NCBI GenBank assembly: GCA_002400415.1
Contig: DGQP01000003.1
Location: 186,001 to 250,000 of the forward strand
Length of the DNA: 64,000 nucleotides
Direction: 5' to 3'
DNA from: Chitinophagaceae bacterium UBA4411
GTDB taxonomy: Bacteria > Bacteroidota > Bacteroidia > Chitinophagales > Chitinophagaceae
Below are positions 16,214 to 25,096 of this stretch, piece after piece. How positions within the stretch are numbered: the first letter of the stretch is position 1; each line of letters begins with the position of its first letter. The notes under the pieces were generated by a model. The model saw only the letters and a program-made list of their open reading frames with translations, ran no database searches and was not told the DNA's origin. The translations under genes and the position numbers were made by a program.

Positions 16214-18052
16214 CTATTCAACGGTTACTGATTTGGCAAGGTTTCTTGGTTTGTCCACATCAAGGCCTTTCGCCACACCTATATAATAGGCAAGTAATTG
16301 CAGCGGTACAACACTCAGCATCGGCGCCACGATTTCATCTGCTTCCGGAACTACCATTACATCGTTGGAAAGTCCGGCAGATGTTTCGTCTCCTTCAGTA
16401 ATAACAGAAATTACCTGGCCTTTTCTTGCTTTAATCTCCTGCATATTACTCACCACTTTTTCATGATAGGTGTCTTTTGTGGCAACGAACACGACCGGCA
16501 GGTTTTCATCAACCAATGCAATAGGGCCATGTTTCATTTCTGCAGCAGGATATCCTTCTGCATGTATGTAAGAAATTTCTTTCAGTTTCAAAGCTCCTTC
16601 CAGGGCCACAGGGAAATTATAACCGCGGCCGAGGTAAAGAAAATCCCGGGCATCTTTATATTTCTCAGCTAATGCTTTGATCGGATCGCTGTGTTTCAAC
16701 GTCCAGGCCAGTTTCTCCGGCACCTGTTCTAATTCGCCCAGCAGGTGCATATACCGGTCATTAGAAACAGTCCCTTTGATATAAGCAATCTTGAGGGCCA
16801 TCATGGTTAACACCGCTAATTGTGCCGTGAAGGCTTTTGTTGAAGCTACTCCGATTTCAGGCCCGGCATGTGTATAAGCGCCACCATGTGAAGCACGGGC
16901 AATAGAAGATCCCACCACGTTGACCACGCCAAGTATAATAGCTCCTTTCGATTTTGCATTCTCAATCGCCACCAATGTGTCGGCAGTTTCACCACTTTGC
17001 GAAATAGCGATGATTACGTCTCCCTTATTAATAACAGGATTGCGGTAGCGGAATTCCGAAGCGTATTCCACTTCCACATTCACCCGGCAGAGTTCTTCAA
17101 AAATATATTCTGCCACCAGGCCTGCATGCCAGCTGGTGCCGCAGGCCACCATAATAATGCGATTGGCACTCACTAACTGTTCGGCGTATTGCTGGATGCC
17201 ACTCATGGTGATGGTGCCGGCTGCAGCATCCAATCTTCCTCTCAGGCAATCATACACCGTTTGCGGTTGTTCAAAGATCTCCTTCAGCATGAAATGATCG
17301 TAACCCCCTTTTTCAATGGCCGCAAGTTCTATATCCAATTTTTGAACATAGGGAGTCAGTTTTTCATTACCCAGATTTTTCAGGATCAGTTCATCCGGTC
17401 TGATGATGGCCAGTTCATAATCGTTTACATAAACCACTTCTTTGGTATACTCGAGCATCGGGGATGCATCGGATCCGAGGAAATGCTCGCCTTTGCCAAC
17501 TCCAATTACCAACGGGCTTCCTTTTCTTGCAGCGATGATGGTTTCGGGATCGTCAGCATCAAGTAATAATATTACATAAGCGCCAGTTACCCTTTTTAAG
17601 GCTACCCGGACAGCTTCCTCCAGGGAACATTCATTATTTTTTTTGATCTCCTCAATAAAATTGAGGAGTACTTCTGTATCAGTATCACTGGTAAATGTGT
17701 AGCCTTTATTAATCAGCTCTTTTTTAAGCTGTGCATAGTTCTCAATAATGCCATTATGGATCATGGCCAGTTTGCCACTGGCGGATTGATGGGGATGTGC
17801 ATTACGGTCACTGGGCTCACCATGTGTGGCCCAGCGGGTATGCCCAATTCCAACATGTGCATGCAGGTCTTTACCGACAATATTGTCTTCCAGTTCAGCC
17901 ACACGGCCTTTCTTTTTATAAACCTTTAACCCGCTGCCATTTTGAAGAGCAACGCCCGTGCTGTCATAACCACGGTATTCAAGACGTTTAAGCCCTTTGA
18001 TAATAATCGGGTAAGCCTCTCTAGGTCCTGTATATCCAACAATTCCACACAT
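16214..18052 (-). CDS. glmS: Glutamine--fructose-6-phosphate aminotransferase
   Basis: A 612-aa enzyme making glucosamine-6-phosphate from fructose-6-phosphate and glutamine, the first step to UDP-GlcNAc. The N-terminal nucleophile is Cys2 (MCGIVGYTG). The glutaminase domain includes GHTRWATHG and HNGIIENY. Two SIS domains follow (VACGTSWHAG, ISQSGETADT, GRGYNFPVALEGALKLKEI) and the C-terminus is the standard KSVTVE. I see no glmS ribozyme signature upstream; the 111-nt gap to mgtE is AT-rich. Confidence 0.97.
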   Translation of the reverse strand: MCGIVGYTGPREAYPIIIKGLKRLEYRGYDSTGVALQNGSGLKVYKKKGRVAELEDNIVGKDLHAHVGIGHTRWATHGEPSDRNAHPHQSASGKLAMIHNGIIENYAQLKKELINKGYTFTSDTDTEVLLNFIEEIKKNNECSLEEAVRVALKRVTGAYVILLLDADDPETIIAARKGSPLVIGVGKGEHFLGSDASPMLEYTKEVVYVNDYELAIIRPDELILKNLGNEKLTPYVQKLDIELAAIEKGGYDHFMLKEIFEQPQTVYDCLRGRLDAAAGTITMSGIQQYAEQLVSANRIIMVACGTSWHAGLVAEYIFEELCRVNVEVEYASEFRYRNPVINKGDVIIAISQSGETADTLVAIENAKSKGAIILGVVNVVGSSIARASHGGAYTHAGPEIGVASTKAFTAQLAVLTMMALKIAYIKGTVSNDRYMHLLGELEQVPEKLAWTLKHSDPIKALAEKYKDARDFLYLGRGYNFPVALEGALKLKEISYIHAEGYPAAEMKHGPIALVDENLPVVFVATKDTYHEKVVSNMQEIKARKGQVISVITEGDETSAGLSNDVMVVPEADEIVAPMLSVVPLQLLAYYIGVAKGLDVDKPRNLAKSVTVE

Positions 18053-18163
18053 AAGTACTAATTTATTGCGGTAAAGGTATTGAATTCATAACATGCAAAC
18101 GTTTGACTGGTTGCAGAATCTGCTAAGGTCGGAAAAAAGAAAAAAACAAGCAAGAGTTATTAA

Positions 18164-19555
18164 TCATAACAGTGATCCGCTCAATATTGCAAAAGCAACA
18201 GAAAAATAAATAATCAGTCCTGTTACATCTACCAATGTTGCAACAAAGGGAGCTGAACTGACAGCAGGGTCGGCTCCTAATCGTTTTAAGACCATCGGGA
18301 GCATACTGCCTGCAAGAGTTCCCCAGAGAACAACGCCCAGTAATGTAATGCCAACTGTACAGCCAATGGCAAACCAATGGTCACCATATAATTCCGGTGC
18401 CAGGGAATGCCAGATCCAGATTCTTAAAAAACCGATGACAGCTAATACGGACCCCAGCAGCAGGCCGGAAATGATCTCCCTCCGCATGACACGCCACCAA
18501 TCCCGGATAGTAATTTCGCCGACGGCCATAGCCTGTATGATGAGAGTGGATGCTTGTGACCCACTGTTACCGCCGCTGGAGATGATGAGTGGAACAAATA
18601 AGGCCAGGACAACTGCTTTTTGTATTTCTTCTTCGAAATAAGCCATTGCAGAAGCAGTTAATAATTCACCCAGGAACAGGACGATTAACCATACAACTCT
18701 TTTCTTAAAGAGTTTGAATATAGGAATATCAAGATAAGGTTCATTAAGAGCAGCAGTACCCCCCATCTTTTGCATGTCTTCACTGAATTCTTCTTCTGCC
18801 ACCCAAAGCATATCGTCAATAGTAACAATACCAAGCAGTTTATTGCTGTTACTGACAACAGGTAATGCAACCCTGTTATTCATTTTAAAAACCTCACTGG
18901 CAGTTTCCTGGTCATCATAGGCATTCAGGGAAACAACGCGGCCATCCATCAGTTCTGATACTTTCTTGTCGGGAGGGTTGAGGATGAAGTCACGGATACG
19001 GATATCGTCCAGTAATTCTCCTTTTTTATTAATTACATAGATCACATTGATGGTCTCACTATCCTTCCCGTATTTACGGATAGTGGCAAAGACTTCATCG
19101 ATCGTATTGTCAGGGTATACATATACGTAATCGGGGGTCATCAAACGACCGATACTATTCTCGGGGTAACCTAACAGGGAAAGGGTGATTTTTCTTTCTT
19201 CCGGATCCAGCAATTTGATCAGTTCGCGGACGGCGTTACTGGGTAATTCTTCCAGGAAATCGGTCCGGTCATCCGCCGGCAGTTCATTCAGCAAAGAGGC
19301 AATTGTATTTGGAGGCAGATCCCGGATGATCCTTTTTTGTACGGACAGGTCAAGTATTTTGAAAACGCTGGCTGCCCGGTGCACCGACATATTGGCGATA
19401 ATCTGGCTCTCATAATCAGGAAACTCATCCACCAGCATTGCCACATCACTGATATTCTGGCGGTTCAGAAAATCTTTTATCTGCAGCTTATCTTCCGTCT
19501 GGATGATGGCTTCAAATTGTTCGGGTAAAGTGGGTTGTTCCAGTTCTAAAGACAT
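18164..19555 (-). CDS. mgtE: Magnesium transporter MgtE
   Basis: 463 aa from ATG 19553-19555 (MSLELEQPTLPEQF). An upstream in-frame ATG at 19597 would add 14 residues (SAMPLTYGFVFLS) unlike the family. Domain order is standard: helical MgtE N domain (about 15-130, with LPPNTIASLLNELPADDRTD), two CBS domains (about 135-260, LMTPDYVYVYPDNTIDEVF onward), then five membrane helices with SGGNSGSQAST and the pore-helix region DPAVSSAPFVATLVDVTGL. It is a Mg2+-gated inner-membrane channel, self-regulated through the N/CBS domains. Confidence 0.95.
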   Translation of the reverse strand: MSLELEQPTLPEQFEAIIQTEDKLQIKDFLNRQNISDVAMLVDEFPDYESQIIANMSVHRAASVFKILDLSVQKRIIRDLPPNTIASLLNELPADDRTDFLEELPSNAVRELIKLLDPEERKITLSLLGYPENSIGRLMTPDYVYVYPDNTIDEVFATIRKYGKDSETINVIYVINKKGELLDDIRIRDFILNPPDKKVSELMDGRVVSLNAYDDQETASEVFKMNNRVALPVVSNSNKLLGIVTIDDMLWVAEEEFSEDMQKMGGTAALNEPYLDIPIFKLFKKRVVWLIVLFLGELLTASAMAYFEEEIQKAVVLALFVPLIISSGGNSGSQASTLIIQAMAVGEITIRDWWRVMRREIISGLLLGSVLAVIGFLRIWIWHSLAPELYGDHWFAIGCTVGITLLGVVLWGTLAGSMLPMVLKRLGADPAVSSAPFVATLVDVTGLIIYFSVAFAILSGSLL

Positions 19556-19651
19556 ACTCAAAAATACGAAGCCGTAAGTTAGCGGCATTGCGGACACCGG
19601 GACCTTCTTTGTTAATTAATTTGTTTACTTCGCTTTAAAATCAACAGACTC

Positions 19652-20035
19652 ATGGTACTCCGTTTTTTATTTATTGCCTCCACACAAAATATGGGGCGTG
19701 GCGTTTTTACAAGGGAAGATATTGATGCGGGGCTACTTATTGAAGTTGCTCCCGTCATTGTGATGGGGGCAGAAGACCGGAAATTATTAGATCAGACTTT
19801 TTTACATGATTATATTTTCGAATGGGGCGAGCAAAGTGATCAATGCTGTATGGCGCTGGGCTATGTGCCTGTTTATAATCATTCCTACGAATCTAATTGT
19901 GAATATGAAATGGATTTTGACAATCAGCAGATTCTGATCAGGTCGGTAAAGCCGGTAAAAGCCGGGGAGGAACTGTTTATTAATTATAACGGGGAATGGA
20001 ATAACAGCACCCCGCTTTGGTTTGATGCAAAATAA
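19652..20035 (+). CDS. SET domain protein (putative lysine methyltransferase)
   Basis: A 127-aa single SET domain with the defining motifs: GRGVFTREDI near the N-terminus, NHSYESNCEY (the pseudoknot motif NHSxxxNC) and GEELFINYNGEW (ELxxxY). No pre- or post-SET region is present. Bacterial stand-alone SET proteins are presumed S-adenosylmethionine-dependent lysine methyltransferases; the substrate here is unknown. It is divergent from mgtE and convergent with the CHRD lipoprotein. Confidence 0.88.
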   Translation: MVLRFLFIASTQNMGRGVFTREDIDAGLLIEVAPVIVMGAEDRKLLDQTFLHDYIFEWGEQSDQCCMALGYVPVYNHSYESNCEYEMDFDNQQILIRSVKPVKAGEELFINYNGEWNNSTPLWFDAK

Positions 20036-20086
20036 AAACCGCCCCATTAACAAACGGAACGGTTAAAGCTATTTTAGAAGTATTTT

Positions 20087-20569
20087 TTACTGGAAAACTA
20101 CCTGTGCCCTGATCTCTCCAGCCGGATAAGCTGCTGTCCTGATCGCAATATAATATAAGCCACTTAAGACACTTTCTTCTTTTACGACCACTTCATCTAC
20201 CAACAATGTTCCTGATTTGGTACCATTGGCAGTCAGGCCCGTTGTGCTGATCGTTTGAAGAGGGGTTGTTGGAGGAAGGGCAAAACCAACCGGGGCTGTA
20301 CCATAGACTCCCATACCTGTCGGGGCTCCGCTTAAACCGGCCCAATTAACTGTATAGTTTAAAGTTTTTGTTCCTTTGATGTAGGAAACATCAATGGTTC
20401 CTAATGCAGCAGAAGCACTCGCGGGAACCACTTGTGCCCCGCTCATGGTGATACCCTTTTTTTCATATAAAACGGTTTTCTTGGCTTCAGCAGATTTTTC
20501 GCAAGCATTAAAAGTTGTCAGCATGCCCAAAAGAATAGTGGAGAAAGCAGTTAGTTTGATCCATTTCAT
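20087..20569 (-). CDS. CHRD domain lipoprotein
   Basis: 160 aa from ATG 20567-20569, chosen because it opens a lipoprotein signal (MKWIKLTAFSTILLGMLTTFNAC). An upstream ATG at 20608 would bury it. The mature part is a CHRD-like beta domain: MSGAQVVPASASAALGTIDV at the start and SGLYYIAIRTAAYPAGEIRAQ at the end, the classic last strands. It is predicted to be anchored to a periplasmic or surface membrane leaflet; function unknown. Confidence 0.82.
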   Translation of the reverse strand: MKWIKLTAFSTILLGMLTTFNACEKSAEAKKTVLYEKKGITMSGAQVVPASASAALGTIDVSYIKGTKTLNYTVNWAGLSGAPTGMGVYGTAPVGFALPPTTPLQTISTTGLTANGTKSGTLLVDEVVVKEESVLSGLYYIAIRTAAYPAGEIRAQVVFQ

Positions 20570-20724
20570 GGTTGTGAGATTTGCTATAAAAATAAGAACT
20601 TTTTCCATTTGGCAATGGAAGACAGCCTTTTTCTGTTTTTACCTGAAAAACAAGTGAATAAGTTAGAAAGGAGCAGGCCGTTTGCTGGCTGCTTCCCCGG
20701 CTTTTCCGTTACAAAAAACTGCTA

Positions 20725-22239
20725 TTATTGAACAATGATCTTTTGGGTACAAACCGGAACCCCGGCCTCTTTTATCCTGACCAGGAACATGCCTTTTGCC
20801 AGGTTGCCATTGCCCAGGGGAATATTGATGGTTTGACCGGCGGCAGTGGCAGGTATTTGCTGCGATAACAACAACTTCCCGGAAAAATCAAATATCTCAA
20901 AAAAAGCCTGTTTCAGGGAACTGCCGGTTTTCAGGTTGATATTATTATCAGTAACGAGTGTCGGGAATATTTTTATTTCGTTCCTGGCTACCACAGCGGT
21001 ACTGATCAGTACAATTTTTGAGTAAGTAACGGTACCGCTTATATCGGTCATTTTTAACCTGTAAAAAGATGCGCCGCCTGTTAATAAGGCAGGATCGCTG
21101 TATTGATAGGCCACTGATGCCGCCAGTTGCCTGCCTGCCGGGCCAGGGATGGTTGCAATATCAGTAAAGCTGTTCCCGTCATTACTTTTCTGTACTTCAA
21201 AATAATCTGGATCGCTGTCCTGTGTGATATCCCAGTTTAGTTCAGCCAGTTTATCATGTTCTTTACCGGTAAAAGACAATAATTTCACGGGTAATGGAAT
21301 ATTGAACTGGGTGGTGAAACTGATCCGGTTATCTCCTCCGTTTTCATAAAATTCCAGTACCATGTCTCTCGTTCCGCTGAATACTGCACTATAGGTTGTT
21401 GTTTGATAAGAGTGGTCGCTCCATTGGTTGATAACCCATGTGCTCCCTCCGTCCAGGCTGAACCGGTAGCCATCATCGCCACCAACAATAAAAGTATGGT
21501 TGCCGTAAGTGAAATTTTTAGTAAGCCTGTAACGCACACTAAAGGTTTCTGTATTTACTCCGCATCCGCTGGTAGCAAAGGTTGTATTACTGCCACCAAA
21601 GTCCTGGGTAAAAGATGGATTCCCGGAAATTCCTTCGGTTACCATTCCCTTATAAATATTGAAGTTTGTTCCATCATATATATAGCCTCTCCAGGTATCA
21701 GATGCTCCATAAGTAGCCGTGTTTTCACCTCCGGTACAGGATGGTGCAACGGAAAAACTGAGCCTGTTATCATTGGTGTTATCATAATATTCCAGCACCA
21801 TGTTATAAGTGCCGTTCAGATTAACTGTATAGGTGGTCGTATTATAAGATTGCTCATTCCATTGGTTGATGACCCAGGTGCTGCCCCCATCCAGACTGAA
21901 GCGGTAGCCATCATCACCGCCTATGGTGAAATCGTAAGTTCCGTTAGTAAATGTTTTAGTGAGTTTATAGCGGGCACTGAATGTCTCCGTATTTACAAAA
22001 CAATTATAAGTGGGAAAATTGACATTGGCACCGCCAAAATCCTGGTCAAAATTGGGGCTGCTGGCCGTTCCTTCAGTTACATAACCTCTGTAGCTTCCGA
22101 AGTTGGTATTGTTATACATATAACCTCTCCAGACATTGTTGGTGCCATAACTGGTCTGGTTTCCCTGCGGGGAACACTGAGAAAATAAACGGGTGGATAG
22201 TAGTAACGCAAAAAGGGCTACGGGTAAAATTCGGTTCAT
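20725..22239 (-). CDS. Secreted protein with two PA14-like repeats and a T9SS sorting domain
   Basis: A 504-aa protein with signal peptide (MNRILPVALFALLLSTRLFSQ). Two homologous ~145-residue beta modules follow (about 28-168 and 172-312), each with W-R-G-Y, TEG, a conserved Cys, NTETFS, GGDDGYRFSLDGGSTW and a closing MVLEYY/MVLEFY strand. The pattern resembles PA14-type carbohydrate-binding modules (inferred). After NIPLPVKLLSFTGKE comes an Ig-like part, and the last ~80 residues (IFPTLVTDNNINL...GMFLVRIKEAGVPVCTQKIIVQ) are a type A T9SS sorting domain. It probably binds surface or environmental glycans. Confidence 0.82.
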   Translation of the reverse strand: MNRILPVALFALLLSTRLFSQCSPQGNQTSYGTNNVWRGYMYNNTNFGSYRGYVTEGTASSPNFDQDFGGANVNFPTYNCFVNTETFSARYKLTKTFTNGTYDFTIGGDDGYRFSLDGGSTWVINQWNEQSYNTTTYTVNLNGTYNMVLEYYDNTNDNRLSFSVAPSCTGGENTATYGASDTWRGYIYDGTNFNIYKGMVTEGISGNPSFTQDFGGSNTTFATSGCGVNTETFSVRYRLTKNFTYGNHTFIVGGDDGYRFSLDGGSTWVINQWSDHSYQTTTYSAVFSGTRDMVLEFYENGGDNRISFTTQFNIPLPVKLLSFTGKEHDKLAELNWDITQDSDPDYFEVQKSNDGNSFTDIATIPGPAGRQLAASVAYQYSDPALLTGGASFYRLKMTDISGTVTYSKIVLISTAVVARNEIKIFPTLVTDNNINLKTGSSLKQAFFEIFDFSGKLLLSQQIPATAAGQTINIPLGNGNLAKGMFLVRIKEAGVPVCTQKIIVQ

Positions 22240-22423
22240 GGATAGTGGATTAGGTGTTAATACCTATTATTCTATCGCTAAGAAACTGAATTTAAGTAAG
22301 TGTTATTGCTTATTGATAAAAAAAAGAGCTCAAAAACGTACAAATACTAGTGCTATCTGTATCATGACGGGTAACAATACGAGTTGGTTATACCTGATGG
22401 GCAGAATTAGCAATGTGAAGGAA

Positions 22424-25036
22424 TTACCTGAGCTTCCCTTTTATTTCCTGTAGTTTTAGCAATGCTTCCACAGGGGTAAGGCGGTTAATATCGGTTCCCT
22501 CCAGCGCTTTCCGTATCTCGTCAAATGTTTCGCTGTGGGCATCAAAAATGGAAAGCTGCATTTTGGGCATGGATATTTTTTTTACTGTACCACTTATTTC
22601 TTCATCAACATGCTTGGTCTCTAACTGTTTCAGAATATCATTGGCCCTGTCAATCAGGGAGGGGGGCATGCCTGCCATTTTTGCCACATGAATACCGAAG
22701 CTGTGTGTACTGCCACCTCTTGCCAGTTTGCGCAGGAAAATGATCTTATTACCGGCTTCTTTATTGGTAATATGATAGTTTTTAACCCGTTCTAATTTTT
22801 CTTCCAGTTCGTTCAGCTCGTGGTAGTGGGTGGCGAAAAGTGTTTTAGGCTGGTGGGGCGAATTGTGTAAATGTTCTGCAATACTCCAGGCAATAGAAAT
22901 ACCATCATACGTGGAAGTGCCACGCCCGATTTCGTCCAGTAATATCAAACTGCGGGGCGTAATGTTATTAATGATGCTGGCTGTTTCATTCATCTCCACC
23001 ATAAAAGTAGATTCACCCCCGCTTAGATTATCAGATGCACCAACCCGGGTAAAAATTTTATCCGTCAGCGAAATCCTGGCTTCAGTTGCCGGAACAAAAG
23101 AACCGATATGAGCCATCAGCGTAATGAGAGCTGTCTGGCGGAGTAATGCAGATTTACCACTCATGTTGGGTCCGGTAAGAATGATGATCTGCTGTTCAGT
23201 TTTATTCAGCTCAAGGTCATTGTGGATATAGCTTTCTCCGGGAGGCAGGTTTCTTTCTATCACAGGGTGACGACCTTCTTTCACGATCCATTCCTGTCCT
23301 TCATGCAGTTGGGGTTTTTTATATTGGTATTGTACAGCATTGCCGGCAAAGCAGCACAGGCAATCCAATATGGCGATAATATTGCCATTGGTTTGCACAG
23401 GCGCCAGGTAATCAAAGAGCTCGCTGAGTAAGGATTCATACAATTCCATTTCCAGCCTCAGTATCTTCTCTTCAGCGCCGGTTATTTTTTCCTCATAATC
23501 TTTTAATTCGGGGGTGATATACCGTTCAGCATTGGCCAGCGTTTGTTTGCGCATCCACTCAGCAGGCACTTTGTTTTTATGAGAGTTGGTAACTTCCAGG
23601 TAATAACCAAATACATTGTTGAACCCGATTTTTAAAGAGCTGATTCCGGTTCGTTCTGCTTCCTTTTGTTGCAGTTGGGCAAGGTAATTCTTGCCGCTGT
23701 GGGCAATATTGCGGAGATCATCCAGTTCTGCATGCACCCCGTTATTGATCATACCTCCTTTCACGGCAAGCGCAGGAGGATTCTCCGTGATCTCTTTAAA
23801 TATCTTTTCTGCGATATAAGGACAAGGGTTCAGGGCGTCTCCCAGTCTTTTTAAATATTCATTGTGAGAAGACAAACATAACTGTTTGATGATTTCAACC
23901 TGTTTAAGGCCTTTAGCCAGCTGCAATACTTCCCTCGGGTTGATCTTTTTCAGCGGTATTTTTGAAACAAGCCGTTCAATATCGCCGCAAAGCTTAACAG
24001 CATGGGTGATCTTGTTCCGCAGGTCCGTTTCTTTGATCAGCAACTCCACCAGTGTCAGCCGTTCATTGATCTTATGGATATCCTTCAATGGGAAAATGAT
24101 CCAGCGTTTCAGCAAACGGGCACCCATCGGGGATGCTGTATTGTCCAGTACGCTTAATAAGGTGTGATTGCCTTCGGAATTACCGTATATCAATTCAAGA
24201 TTGCGGATGGTAAACCGATCCATCCATAAAAAATCATCCCGGTCAATCCGTTGGATCGAAGTAATATGCTGCAGGTTGGGATGTTCTGTATCCCGCAGGT
24301 AATGAATAATGGCGCCGGCAGCGATCAGCCCCCGTTTGAGTTCATCCACGCCAAACCCTTTTAAAGAATGGGTCTGGAAATGCTTTAATAAAATGTCTTC
24401 TGCATAGACGCTGTCAAATATCCATTCATCCAGCGTGTAGCTGTATATTTTTACCCCGAAATGTTCTTTGAATTTCTTTTGCTGCTGCCGTTGAAATACC
24501 ACTTCAGCGGGCTTAAAACTCTGTAGTAATTTATCAGCATATTCCCGGTCGCCTTCGGCAATAAAAAATTCCCCGGTGGAGATATCCAGGAATGCGAGGC
24601 CGTATACTTCATTGTCAGCAAAATGAATGGATGCTAAAAAATTATTGCTGTGGTGATCGAGCAGTTTATCATTTACTGTAGTGCCCGGGGTGATCATATC
24701 CGTAACGCCCCGTTTTACCACCCCTTTCGCCTGTTTGGGATCTTCCAGCTGATCACAGATTGCCACCCGGTAACCTGCCTTCACCAGTTTATGCAAATAG
24801 GTATCTAAAGCATGATGGGGAAACCCTGCCAGGTCCAGCGAAGCCGCAGCACCATTATTTCTTTTTGTAAGCGTGATACCAAGCACCTGCGAGGCTATTA
24901 CAGCATCCTGCCCGAAAGTCTCGTAAAAATCCCCGACACGAAATAACAGTATGGCATCCGGGTATTTCTGTTTAATAGCCCGGTGCTGTTGCATCATCGG
25001 TGTTTCTGAATTTGCTGTTTTGGTCATGGCTGGCAA
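22424..25036 (-). CDS. mutS: DNA mismatch repair protein MutS
   Basis: An 870-aa mismatch-recognition ATPase. The N-terminal mismatch-binding motif is GDFYETF, preceded by MMQQHRAIKQKYPDAILLFR. The C-terminal ATPase has Walker A GPNMSGKSALLRQ, GGESTFMVEM (signature), Walker B SLILLDEIGRGTS and FATHYHEL. Length and architecture are complete. Two ATGs occur at the start (residues 1 and 4). A helix-turn-helix region and a C-terminal extension (PVEALLKLQEIKGKL) close the protein. Monocistronic as far as visible. Confidence 0.97.
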   Translation of the reverse strand: MPAMTKTANSETPMMQQHRAIKQKYPDAILLFRVGDFYETFGQDAVIASQVLGITLTKRNNGAAASLDLAGFPHHALDTYLHKLVKAGYRVAICDQLEDPKQAKGVVKRGVTDMITPGTTVNDKLLDHHSNNFLASIHFADNEVYGLAFLDISTGEFFIAEGDREYADKLLQSFKPAEVVFQRQQQKKFKEHFGVKIYSYTLDEWIFDSVYAEDILLKHFQTHSLKGFGVDELKRGLIAAGAIIHYLRDTEHPNLQHITSIQRIDRDDFLWMDRFTIRNLELIYGNSEGNHTLLSVLDNTASPMGARLLKRWIIFPLKDIHKINERLTLVELLIKETDLRNKITHAVKLCGDIERLVSKIPLKKINPREVLQLAKGLKQVEIIKQLCLSSHNEYLKRLGDALNPCPYIAEKIFKEITENPPALAVKGGMINNGVHAELDDLRNIAHSGKNYLAQLQQKEAERTGISSLKIGFNNVFGYYLEVTNSHKNKVPAEWMRKQTLANAERYITPELKDYEEKITGAEEKILRLEMELYESLLSELFDYLAPVQTNGNIIAILDCLCCFAGNAVQYQYKKPQLHEGQEWIVKEGRHPVIERNLPPGESYIHNDLELNKTEQQIIILTGPNMSGKSALLRQTALITLMAHIGSFVPATEARISLTDKIFTRVGASDNLSGGESTFMVEMNETASIINNITPRSLILLDEIGRGTSTYDGISIAWSIAEHLHNSPHQPKTLFATHYHELNELEEKLERVKNYHITNKEAGNKIIFLRKLARGGSTHSFGIHVAKMAGMPPSLIDRANDILKQLETKHVDEEISGTVKKISMPKMQLSIFDAHSETFDEIRKALEGTDINRLTPVEALLKLQEIKGKLR

Positions 25037-25096
25037 AAATAAGGAACTGTTTATGTAACAATTCTTTTCTGTGCATCTGTTGAAAAATTATACGCC

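Noticed and set aside
18053..18163. glmS ribozyme
   Set aside because: The gap upstream of glmS is short and AT-rich and lacks the conserved ribozyme core; that ribozyme is typical of Firmicutes.
21403..22188. 261-aa plus-strand ORF within the PA14-like gene
   Set aside because: Antisense of a well-supported secreted protein; repeated composition, no family features.
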